A stretch of 47,496 bases of DNA, from contig CAMGIP010000003.1 in NCBI GenBank assembly GCA_946056155.1, positions 1-47,496 on the forward strand, written 5' to 3'. Every line of letters starts with the position of its first letter. Position 1 is the first letter of the stretch. The notes below the pieces were generated by a model. It saw only the letters and a program-made list of their open reading frames with translations. It searched no databases and was not told where the DNA came from. The DNA comes from an uncultured Mediterranea sp. (GTDB lineage: Bacteria; Bacteroidota; Bacteroidia; Bacteroidales; Bacteroidaceae). Both the position numbers and the translations under genes were made by a program. Shown in pieces: positions 1 to 7,093 of the stretch.

Positions 1-216
1 ACCAAGAACGACATCTATGTCCTCGAACTGAAAGTTGATGATACCGTAGATAATGCCTTGGTCCAGATAGACTCCAAGGGCTATGCTATCCCCTATGAAG
101 CCGACGGACGCCAGCTGACCAAATGCGGAGTGGCTATTTCATCAGAGGCTCGAAACATTGTGCATTGGCGTGCGGTGGATAAGGATGGCAAGGTCATTGA
201 CGAGCAGAAGTTCTGA
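1..216 (+). CDS. AAA-ATPase-like / PD-(D/E)XK nuclease domain protein, C-terminal end (partial)
   Basis: Only the last 71 codons lie in the window; the frame is open from base 1 to a TGA at 214-216. The peptide contains YVLELKVD followed by a QIDSKGYA-type segment. This is the (D/E)xK core and following helix typical of the PD-(D/E)XK nuclease domain (PF08011) at the end of the large Bacteroidetes AAA-ATPase-like family (PF09820 plus PF08011). Full-length members are usually about 500-600 residues, so most of the gene, including the ATPase part, is outside. These proteins are very common and often multicopy in Bacteroidales; their cellular role is not established. The 3' end overlaps the 3' end of the convergent HxlR remnant by about 23 bases. 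Confidence 0.75.
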   Translation, partial: TKNDIYVLELKVDDTVDNALVQIDSKGYAIPYEADGRQLTKCGVAISSEARNIVHWRAVDKDGKVIDEQKF

Positions 217-457
217 CCCGGTCTTTCATAATCGCTGCAAAATTGTCGATGGCCCAATCCACCATCGGGCGACAGGCTGCCATAAAGGAGTGGGCACGGG
301 GAGTAAGCGTGTATTCGGTGTGAGGTGGCACTTCGGCATAAACCTTGCGCACAAGGAAACCGTCGGCTTCAAGATTTCTTAATGTCGATGTCAACACCTT
401 CTGTGATATGTCGGGAATGGCCTTTTTAAGGTCAGAGAAGCGCATAGGCTCAGTCAA
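194..457 (-). pseudogene. HxlR-family winged-helix regulator, N-terminally truncated
   Basis: The 87 codons encode the C-terminal three quarters of an HxlR (DUF24) regulator: the MRFSDLKKAIPDISQKVLT helix-turn-helix, then LRNLEADGFLVRK and the wing AEVPPHTEYTLT. Family members are normally 105-125 residues and begin with a CPV.../GKW...LIL segment that supplies the first helix and a conserved Cys. Here the frame opens at a TTG (the Leu of LTEP) and an in-frame TGA sits three codons upstream, so the first helix is missing; I see no continuation in the other frames upstream. An ATG at 444-446 would give an even shorter product. The gene is probably decayed, although translation of a short form cannot be excluded. 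It converges on the PD-(D/E)XK gene. Confidence 0.6.
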
Positions 458-506
458 CTTACATCAGTTATAAAGAATAATACTCAACAATAATCAGTTT
501 TAATGT

Positions 507-519
507 TTAACTTAGTCAA
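507..519. promoter_or_regulatory. 13-bp palindrome upstream of the HxlR remnant (candidate operator)
   Basis: TTAACTTAGTCAA is a near-perfect palindrome (TTnACTwAGTnAA) in an AT-rich stretch upstream of the truncated hxlR-like gene. HxlR regulators usually bind palindromes in their own promoter region, so this could be a leftover operator. A half-matching copy, AGTCAACTT, recurs at 452-460 across the start of the remnant. The assignment is inferred from position and symmetry only. Confidence 0.3.
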
Positions 520-584
520 CTTTATCAAGGTTTAAGACAAACGTGTAGTTAACCATAATCAGGAAACTACAGTATGGACAGATG

Positions 585-1973
585 CTACAATATGCCGAGA
601 AGGCGGTTGAGGTGGATGCCGTTGGACCCTTTGATCAGGATGGTCATCCCTTCCGGCTTTTCTGCTTGAAGGGCTTCTATGGTGGCCTCTACATCTGGAT
701 AGCAGGTGAAGGTGTGTTGCGCTCTGCCGAACTCACTGCCTACCAAGATGACCCGCTCCGCTCCGCATTGTGGTAGGTACTCCACAATCTTTTGGTGCTC
801 CGACAGACTATCCTCGCCCAGTTCACGCATATCTCCAAGAATCAGCATCTTGTATTGCGTCTCCATTCGGCTGAAGTTGCCCAGAGCCGCCATCATACTG
901 GTAGGGTTGGCATTGTAGGCATCCACAATCAATGTATTTCGGGCCGTCTGCATCAGCTGCGAACGGTTGTTGGTGGGGGTATAATTAGTCAGGGCTTGAT
1001 CTATTTTGTCAGCCGGAATATGGAAGTAGCAGCCTATGGTAATGGCAGCCAGTGCATTGGTCAGGTTATACTCCCCAATCAGCTTCGTCTTTACCAAGCG
1101 GTAGCTCTCCTCGCAGGAACGTCTCCATGCAAAGGTCAGGTAGGGTGAATGGTCGGCCAGATGTCCTTCTACGTATAGCTTGTTTTCTTGATCTCTTTCT
1201 TCTACAAGTGCAGGGGTTGGATGGCCTTCCTGCTTTTGAATATCTGCTGTGTGTTTCTCTGTCGAGTTCTCTTCCCCCTTGCCGTACTCTACGGTAGGTA
1301 GTTCCTTCACCATCGTTTTCAAGTAGGGGTTGTCATGGTCCAGAAAGACTACAGCACTCTTGCGTGTACGCAAAAAGTCGTAGAGCTCTCCCTTAGTGCG
1401 CATCACCCCTTCGAACGAACCGAAACCCTGCAGGTGAGCCTTACCCACGTTGGTTATCAGTCCAAAGTCGGGCTCGGCAATCTCCACCAGCTCTTGGATG
1501 TCACCAGGGTGACTGGCTCCCATCTCTACCACGGCCAATTCATGTTCAGGCTTCAGACGGAGCAGGGTCAATGGTACCCCTATGGCATTGTTCAGGTTTC
1601 CCTGGGTATAGAGAATCTGTTTTTCCTGCATCAGCACGGCGGCTATCAGCTCCTTGGTGGTAGTCTTGCCGTTGGTGCCTGTAATGCCAATAACGGGTGT
1701 CTGCAATTGCCTGCGGTGGTAGTTGGCTAACAACTGCAAGGTGCGTAGTCCGTTATTCACCAGTACGTAGCGTTCATCGCCTTCCGGCAGATAGGCAGCT
1801 TCATCGATGATCGCGTAGCGGCATCCCGCTTCCAAGGCCTTCGCAGCAAAGGCGTTACCATTGAATGATTCACCCTTCAGGGCAATAAAGAGGCTGTCTT
1901 CCGGGCAGTTTCTACTGTCGGTAGTCACGCAGCTGCACGACAGAAATAGTTGATACAGGGCTGAAATTTCCAT
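585..1973 (-). CDS. murF: UDP-N-acetylmuramoyl-tripeptide--D-alanyl-D-alanine ligase
   Basis: MurF is the cytoplasmic Mur ligase that adds D-Ala-D-Ala to UDP-MurNAc-tripeptide using ATP, the last soluble step of peptidoglycan precursor synthesis. The 462-residue product shows the N-terminal MurF domain (TTDSR, SLFIALKGESFNGN), the ATP-binding loop GITGTNGKTTTKELI (about residues 97-110), the central GAS/NVGKAHLQGFGS region, and the C-terminal ligase domain with DAYNANPTSM and LGDMRELG. I place the start at 1973 (MEISALYQLF, as in family members) and not 14 codons upstream, because a TAnnTTTG promoter element at 2013-2020 would put the transcript start downstream of the longer start. A charged segment of about 33 residues (about residues 232-264) looks like an insertion relative to typical MurF. 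It is transcribed alone here, divergent from the hydrolase/SusCD locus. Confidence 0.95.
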   Translation of the reverse strand: MEISALYQLFLSCSCVTTDSRNCPEDSLFIALKGESFNGNAFAAKALEAGCRYAIIDEAAYLPEGDERYVLVNNGLRTLQLLANYHRRQLQTPVIGITGTNGKTTTKELIAAVLMQEKQILYTQGNLNNAIGVPLTLLRLKPEHELAVVEMGASHPGDIQELVEIAEPDFGLITNVGKAHLQGFGSFEGVMRTKGELYDFLRTRKSAVVFLDHDNPYLKTMVKELPTVEYGKGEENSTEKHTADIQKQEGHPTPALVEERDQENKLYVEGHLADHSPYLTFAWRRSCEESYRLVKTKLIGEYNLTNALAAITIGCYFHIPADKIDQALTNYTPTNNRSQLMQTARNTLIVDAYNANPTSMMAALGNFSRMETQYKMLILGDMRELGEDSLSEHQKIVEYLPQCGAERVILVGSEFGRAQHTFTCYPDVEATIEALQAEKPEGMTILIKGSNGIHLNRLLGIL

Positions 1974-2012
1974 ACGTTTCTCTATACCATTATATATGTA
2001 ACAATGCGAGTG

Positions 2013-2020
2013 CAAACTTA
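2013..2020 (-). promoter_or_regulatory. Promoter -7 element for murF
   Basis: Read on the minus strand this is TAAGTTTG, a perfect match to the Bacteroidetes -7 box TAnnTTTG, ending 39 bases before the chosen murF ATG. No clear TTTG was found 19 bases further upstream. Its position argues against the longer murF reading frame that starts at 2015. Confidence 0.5.
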
Positions 2021-2090
2021 TAGCAAAAAAATGAAACGGAGAAGGAGCACACGCTCTTTTTTACAGGGGAGGCAGAGAAAGATGAGGAAT

Positions 2091-2243
2091 GAGGGTGAAC
2101 CGGAGCAGGGGCGAAGCTGTAGTAGAGTGAGGCCGGAGCTGAAGTGAGGGTGAACCGGAGCAGAGGTGAAGCTGGAGTAGAGTGAGGTCGGAGCTGAAGT
2201 GAGGGTGAACTGGAGCAGGAGCGAAGCTGGAGTAGTGGTGAGG
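2091..2243. repeat. 55-bp tandem repeat, 2.8 copies, with 16-bp sub-repeats
   Basis: Copies run 2091-2145, 2146-2200 and 2201-2243 (partial), beginning GAGGGTGAACYGGAGCAG and diverging by a few bases each. Each unit is itself built from three degenerate 16-bp blocks of the form GTGARSYYGGAGYWGA plus a 7-bp spacer. The plus strand is strongly purine-biased. The 55-bp period is not a multiple of three, so a reading frame would shift in each copy, and I see no plausible protein. The repeat occupies the divergent intergenic region between murF (start 1973) and the hydrolase gene (start 2436). The rest of that gap, 2244-2395, is AT-rich, with nothing recognisable apart from the promoter that follows. 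Units are contiguous, so this is not a CRISPR array. Confidence 0.9.
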
Positions 2244-2395
2244 CAAGATCAGCAGAAGTATGTAATTGGTAGTAAGTATAACGTTTGAATGATAATAGAG
2301 TATCTTTTTACTTTCGAAAAATGCAAAATAGAATCTTTTTGCTTGGTATGGGTGAATAATAATAGAAAAAAGATAGTAGTTATTGAAAAATAATG

Positions 2396-2403
2396 TATCT
2401 TTG
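2396..2403 (+). promoter_or_regulatory. Promoter -7 element for the hydrolase/SusCD operon
   Basis: TATCTTTG matches TAnnTTTG exactly and lies 32 bases before the ATG at 2436, in a very AT-rich stretch. The upstream -33 TTTG is not clear at the canonical 19-base spacing. This is the only promoter I can see for the genes from 2436 to 10337. Confidence 0.5.
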
Positions 2404-2435
2404 TCGCCGAAAATATTACTATAAATGAAGACAAG

Positions 2436-3674
2436 ATGCTGAAAAGACTATGTGGGCTCCTCTGTGCAGCCCTTGTATTGCTTCCATCGACTTATACCTT
2501 GGCCTGTACAACAGGCATCGTGTCGGGTAAGTACACCGCTGATGGAAGACCGCTCCTCTTCAAGCAGCGGGACAGCGAACAGGCGGACAATGTCTATGTC
2601 TATTCCAACAGTGGCAAGTATGCCTATATCGGTGTGGTGCCCATTGGCGACAAGGAGAACCGCCGGGTGGTCTATGGTCACAACGAGAAGGGACTGGCCA
2701 TTATGAATTCCAATTCCTATAACCTGGAGGGCCCTATTCAGGGCAAAGCGACCAAGCACAACCTCATACGTCTCGGACTGGAGGGGTGCGCCACGGTAGA
2801 TGAGTTTGAAACGATGCTCCGCAAGTTGGCTCCCTTTGCTTACGGCTCCAACTACGGATGTCTGGATGCCACAGGTGCCTGTGTCTATCTGGAGTGTGGA
2901 TGTGAGGGGGTGAAGCGGTATGACGCTGATGACCCTAAGGTGGCTCCTCATGGATATATTGTACGAAGCAATTTTGGTATGTCGGGCGACTTGAAAAAGG
3001 GTAAGGGTTATCCCCGTTATGTGGTGGCTTGTGAATTGTTTGAGCAGGCTGCGCGCGAAAAGCGGTTGGACTGGCGTACCCTCTTCTCTTTTTCCCGTTC
3101 TCTTCGTCACGGGTGGACGCACATGGATCTCAACGACTGGATGCCGGAGTGTGAGTCGTCTGATTGCATGATGCCTTTCCGCGACTTCATCCCCCGATAC
3201 ATCACTGGTTCGGCCGTGGTCTATCAAGGTGTCAAAAGGGGGGAGTCGCCTATGCTCACTACTGCATGGGTATCCATAGCCCATCCCCTGACCACCGTAT
3301 GCATTCCGCTCTGGTTTGGCCAGGACCATCAGATGCCTGCCTGTGTGCAGCGTCGTGCCGGAGGTGACTGTTTGCTCGTCAACTGGGGCAATGCCCTCAA
3401 ACGTTATCTTTTTCCCATTGATTATGGAGAGGGTAGGGATTACATCATGCTCTCTCACCTTATTAATGCAGAGCAGAGTGGGGTGCTTCAACAGATTCTG
3501 CCGGTGGAAGAGCAGATTATTCGTAAAGGTGAGGCCTATTTAGAGCAGTTTCGCAAGGCCAATGCCATTACTGAAGACTATACCGACTACTACCGATGGG
3601 TGGATGAGTATGTCGATGCCGAGTATCGGAAGATAGCTCAATCGCACGGCTTGATTTCTACCTCGAAGGAGTAA
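2436..3674 (+). CDS. Exported Ntn-type amide hydrolase (C45/choloylglycine-hydrolase-like)
   Basis: The 412-residue protein has a signal peptide (hydrophobic residues 5-22) that ends directly at a Cys, LAC24TTGIVSGKYTADG, followed by LLFKQRDSE. An N-terminal Cys exposed by processing, a GKYTADGRPLL strand and a downstream R-D pair are the pattern of cysteine Ntn-hydrolases (penicillin V acylase/bile salt hydrolase, C45 acyltransferase and C69 dipeptidase groups). Such enzymes cleave linear amide C-N bonds: N-acyl amino acids, bile-acid conjugates, peptides. Which subfamily applies, and the substrate, cannot be read from the sequence. It is the first gene downstream of a promoter and precedes SusC by 227 bases in the same direction, so it is probably the processing enzyme for whatever SusCD imports. 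C24 could also be read as a weak lipobox Cys; I favour the nucleophile role. Confidence 0.75.
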   Translation: MLKRLCGLLCAALVLLPSTYTLACTTGIVSGKYTADGRPLLFKQRDSEQADNVYVYSNSGKYAYIGVVPIGDKENRRVVYGHNEKGLAIMNSNSYNLEGPIQGKATKHNLIRLGLEGCATVDEFETMLRKLAPFAYGSNYGCLDATGACVYLECGCEGVKRYDADDPKVAPHGYIVRSNFGMSGDLKKGKGYPRYVVACELFEQAAREKRLDWRTLFSFSRSLRHGWTHMDLNDWMPECESSDCMMPFRDFIPRYITGSAVVYQGVKRGESPMLTTAWVSIAHPLTTVCIPLWFGQDHQMPACVQRRAGGDCLLVNWGNALKRYLFPIDYGEGRDYIMLSHLINAEQSGVLQQILPVEEQIIRKGEAYLEQFRKANAITEDYTDYYRWVDEYVDAEYRKIAQSHGLISTSKE

Positions 3675-3901
3675 GCCGAACTACGCAAACGCAACGGATA
3701 GCCTTACGAAGGACAGAAGCCGTTACCGAAAGCTTGAGTAGGAAGGGGAAAAGTAAAGGATATCTTGCTCGGGCTTTCCAGGTCGGACTTAGAAACTTGA
3801 GAGAGCCTATTGAAAATAGAGATATGACCGACCGAGCTGTATATATAGAAAACGTGAACGCAAAATACAAAGAACAAAGTTTAACGATAAAGGATGAATT
3901 A

Positions 3902-6900
3902 ATGAGAACAATGAAGCATTGTATGAGATTGGCACAGACACTCTTCTTGCTTTTTATGGCTGTGGGAAGTCTGTTTGCTTTGCCGCAACAGAACAGAATG
4001 GTGACCGGAGTGGTCATCTCTTCGGAAGACAACTATCCCGTGGTTGGAGCCTCGGTACTTGTGGTTGGCTCTTCTATAGGAGCAGTCACCAACGTTGATG
4101 GAAAGTTCTCCTTGAGCGTACCGGCTACGGCCAAGATGCTGAAGGTCTCCTTCGTGGGTATGGTAACCAAGCAGGTGCCGATCAAGAGTGGTACCCTGCA
4201 AATTGTGCTCGACCCAGATTCTAAACTGCTGGACGAGGTTATGGTGGTGGCCTACGGTACGGCCAGCAAAGGATCCTTCACCGGTTCGGCTTCGGTGGTT
4301 AGCTTGGATAAGATTGAAGACCGCCCGACTACAGAGATCACCTCAGCCCTCTTGGGCGCTACCAGCGGTGTCACCGTACAGCAGGCTACCGGTGAACCCG
4401 GTACTGCCTCTACCGTCCGCATCCGAGGTATCGGCTCCTTCTCCGCCTCTAACGATCCGTTGATTATCCTCGATGGAACTCCCTATGATGGCGCACTCTC
4501 CAGTCTCAATCCCTCGGATATAGAGAGCATCACTGTGCTGAAGGATGCCTCTTCGACCGCCCTTTATGGTGCACGTGCCGCCAACGGTGTATTACTGATC
4601 AACTCCAAGAGGGGTGAAGAGGGTAAACTGAGGATGAGCGTGAAGTTCAATCAAGGATTTACTGCCCGTCAAGGCGATGATTACGACCGCCTGAATGTGA
4701 AGCAGTATATGGAAACCTACTGGCGGCTCCTCTACAACAAATACACCAAGAGTGGGATGACCAACCCCGGACAGACCGCCTCGGAGGCTTTGAAGTCCTC
4801 CGTAGGATACAATCCCTTCAATGTGCCTGCTGACCAGATGGTGCTCCCTGACGGCACTCTTAATCCGGAGGCTCAGATGGTGTGGGCCGATGACGCCGAC
4901 TGGGAAGATGCCGTATTGCGCTTGGGCAAGCGTACAGACGCAAACTTTTCGCTCAGCGGTGGTAACAAGAACACAACCTACTACGCTTCGTTGGGTTATA
5001 CCGATGAAGATGGCTATGTGGAGGGGGCCTCTTTCCAACGCGTCTCCTCTAAGACCTCAGTAACTTCGCAGATTAAGCCCTGGCTGAAGTTCAACCTCAG
5101 CAACAGTTATACCTACAGCAAGACCGAGGGACAGATGACTACCTCACGAGGTAGTGTCACCAATACCTTCCGCTTCCTGCGTTATGTACCGCCTATCTGC
5201 CCGATTCACCTGCGTGACCCAGAGACGGGTGAGCTGATTACCGATGAGAATGGGGTAGCACTGTATGACTTTGGTAGTGGCTACAAAGGAGCTGACAAGC
5301 GTGTGTTCGGTAGCGGCTCATTGGTCAATCCTGCCATAGAACTGAGGGACCGAGACAAAGGGTATGAGCGGGCACGCAACAACCTCAAGGGTTATGTGGA
5401 GGTGCAGTTGCCTTGGCACCTGAAGTTCACCGTCAACGGAAGCTATATCGAGAGTAACTACCGTTACAATACCTCCACCAAGAGTTATCCAGGTAAGGAT
5501 GTGACCGGCTCGGTGACCAAGACCCACTCCACCACCTCCTCGCTCACTTTCAACGAACTGCTCTCTTTCCAACATAATTTCGGCAAGCACCACCTCGATC
5601 TGTTGGTGGGTCATGAGAGTTACGATTACAAATATGCCTACCTCACCGTGAGCATGTTGGGTGAGGTGACGGCCGATAACCCCGAGTTCACCAACTACAC
5701 CTCCATGAACTCCATGCCTAACTCTTACACCCGTCGCTACAAGACAGAGGGTTACCTCTCGCGCGGTAGCTACGACTACGACGGACGCTACTTCGCCTCC
5801 TTCTCCTTCCGTCGCGATGGCTCTTCCCGTTTTTCCAAGGATGCTCGTTGGGGTACCTTCTGGTCGGTAGGTGCCAGCTGGCGTATCGATCAGGAACCCT
5901 TCCTGCAGCAGGCCCTATGGATAGACATGCTGAAGCTGAGGGCTTCGTATGGTGTGGTGGGCAATGATGATCTCGGTTCCTATTACCCCTACCAGAGCAC
6001 CTACGAGAGTGCCCTCAATGGCGAAGAGGCCGGATTCATCATCGGCAACCTCGGCAATGATGACCTCAAGTGGGAAACCTCCAAGAACTTCGACATCGCT
6101 TTAGAGTTCAACTTCATGAAGCGGTATCGTGGAAGCATTGAGTTCTACAACCGTGTCTCAGGCAATCTGCTTTTCGGGGTGCCCCTATCCCCCTCATCTG
6201 GTTCGGATGAGATTAACAGAAATGCCGGTAGTATGTATAACCGAGGCTTTGAACTGAACCTCGGTGGTGACTTCATCAAGAACAAAAAATGGAAACTGGC
6301 CGCCGACCTCAACCTCACTTATCTGAAGAACAAGATGACCAAGGTGCCGGTGGATGCCTTTATCGACAACTATGTCTTCCGTATTGAGGAGGGACATGGC
6401 CGTTACGACTATTACCTCCGTCAATGGTGCGGAGTGGATCCCGAAACGGGAAGCAGCCTCTACCTGCCTGCTGATGCCGCTACAGCTGGCAACCTTGTCA
6501 CGGTGAATGGCAAGGAGTACACCACTTCGGTGGAAGAAGCCAAGTATGACTATAGCGGTAGCGGACTTCCGCCTGTTACGGGTGGTCTTACCCTACAGGC
6601 CAGTTACCGTCGTATCGCGCTGCAGGCCACCCTTGCCTTCCAGCTTGGAGGTGAGATGTATGATACCGCCTACTATCAGCTGATGTACCCCAATTACAAC
6701 AGCAGTGCGCAGAACCTTTCGACCGACATCCTGAAAGCCTGGAACGAACCGGGTGATATCACTGATGTACCGCGACTCTCGGACGATGGTAACGATCAGG
6801 CCGACCTGATGGGTGAATACTCCACCCGGTGGCTCAAGAGCTCCGATGAGCTGGATCTGGCCAATGTAACCCTCACCTACAGCTGCCCGAAGAAGTGGCT

Positions 6901-7072
6901 CCGCTCGGTAGGCTTGGAGAGTGCAAAGATTTATGTCTCAGGTGATAACCTGCTCTCCTTTACCGCCAAGAAGGGACTCTTCCCCCGGTTCAATGAAGGC
7001 GGATTTGATCTCAATGGCGACACCTACGCACCGGCTCGTGCCTTTACTGCCGGTATCAGCATTAGTTTCTAA
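3902..7072 (+). CDS. SusC-family TonB-dependent outer-membrane transporter
   Basis: SusC proteins are 22-strand TonB-dependent channels that import oligomeric nutrients together with a SusD lid. The order here is: signal peptide (residues 1-30, ending near LFALPQQN), carboxypeptidase-regulatory-like domain (MVTGVVISSEDNYPVVGA), TonB-box-like DEVMVVAYGT, plug domain (IRGIGSFSASNDPLIILDG, LKDASSTALYGARAANGVL), then a long barrel ending in an aromatic C-terminus (AGISISF). The start is placed at 3902, in frame with a longer open frame from 3734, because a purine-rich AAGGATG lies just before it and the signal peptide begins there; this gives 1056 residues, a normal SusC size. There is no STN domain, hence no hint of anti-sigma/ECF control. 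SusD follows after 21 bases. Confidence 0.93.
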   Translation: MRTMKHCMRLAQTLFLLFMAVGSLFALPQQNRMVTGVVISSEDNYPVVGASVLVVGSSIGAVTNVDGKFSLSVPATAKMLKVSFVGMVTKQVPIKSGTLQIVLDPDSKLLDEVMVVAYGTASKGSFTGSASVVSLDKIEDRPTTEITSALLGATSGVTVQQATGEPGTASTVRIRGIGSFSASNDPLIILDGTPYDGALSSLNPSDIESITVLKDASSTALYGARAANGVLLINSKRGEEGKLRMSVKFNQGFTARQGDDYDRLNVKQYMETYWRLLYNKYTKSGMTNPGQTASEALKSSVGYNPFNVPADQMVLPDGTLNPEAQMVWADDADWEDAVLRLGKRTDANFSLSGGNKNTTYYASLGYTDEDGYVEGASFQRVSSKTSVTSQIKPWLKFNLSNSYTYSKTEGQMTTSRGSVTNTFRFLRYVPPICPIHLRDPETGELITDENGVALYDFGSGYKGADKRVFGSGSLVNPAIELRDRDKGYERARNNLKGYVEVQLPWHLKFTVNGSYIESNYRYNTSTKSYPGKDVTGSVTKTHSTTSSLTFNELLSFQHNFGKHHLDLLVGHESYDYKYAYLTVSMLGEVTADNPEFTNYTSMNSMPNSYTRRYKTEGYLSRGSYDYDGRYFASFSFRRDGSSRFSKDARWGTFWSVGASWRIDQEPFLQQALWIDMLKLRASYGVVGNDDLGSYYPYQSTYESALNGEEAGFIIGNLGNDDLKWETSKNFDIALEFNFMKRYRGSIEFYNRVSGNLLFGVPLSPSSGSDEINRNAGSMYNRGFELNLGGDFIKNKKWKLAADLNLTYLKNKMTKVPVDAFIDNYVFRIEEGHGRYDYYLRQWCGVDPETGSSLYLPADAATAGNLVTVNGKEYTTSVEEAKYDYSGSGLPPVTGGLTLQASYRRIALQATLAFQLGGEMYDTAYYQLMYPNYNSSAQNLSTDILKAWNEPGDITDVPRLSDDGNDQADLMGEYSTRWLKSSDELDLANVTLTYSCPKKWLRSVGLESAKIYVSGDNLLSFTAKKGLFPRFNEGGFDLNGDTYAPARAFTAGISISF

Positions 7073-7093
7073 TTTCCAAATCACGAAACAGCG

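Noticed and set aside
1974-2015. Longer MurF start
   Set aside because: A promoter -7 element at 2013-2020 lies across it, and family members start at MEIS-type sequence.
2091-2243. CRISPR-like repeats
   Set aside because: Units are contiguous with no unique spacers and there is no cas gene.
2061-2246. 61-codon repetitive protein on the minus strand
   Set aside because: The 55-bp repeat shifts frame in each copy, so no repeated peptide results; the codons only reflect the repeat.
2448-3491. 347-codon open frame on the minus strand over the amide hydrolase gene
   Set aside because: It is a shadow of the hydrolase: no domain, no signal, and the plus-strand frame has a clear signal peptide and Ntn motif.
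3734-3901. N-terminal extension of SusC from a TTG start
   Set aside because: The extension would place a charged segment before the signal peptide; the ATG at 3902 gives a normal SusC start.
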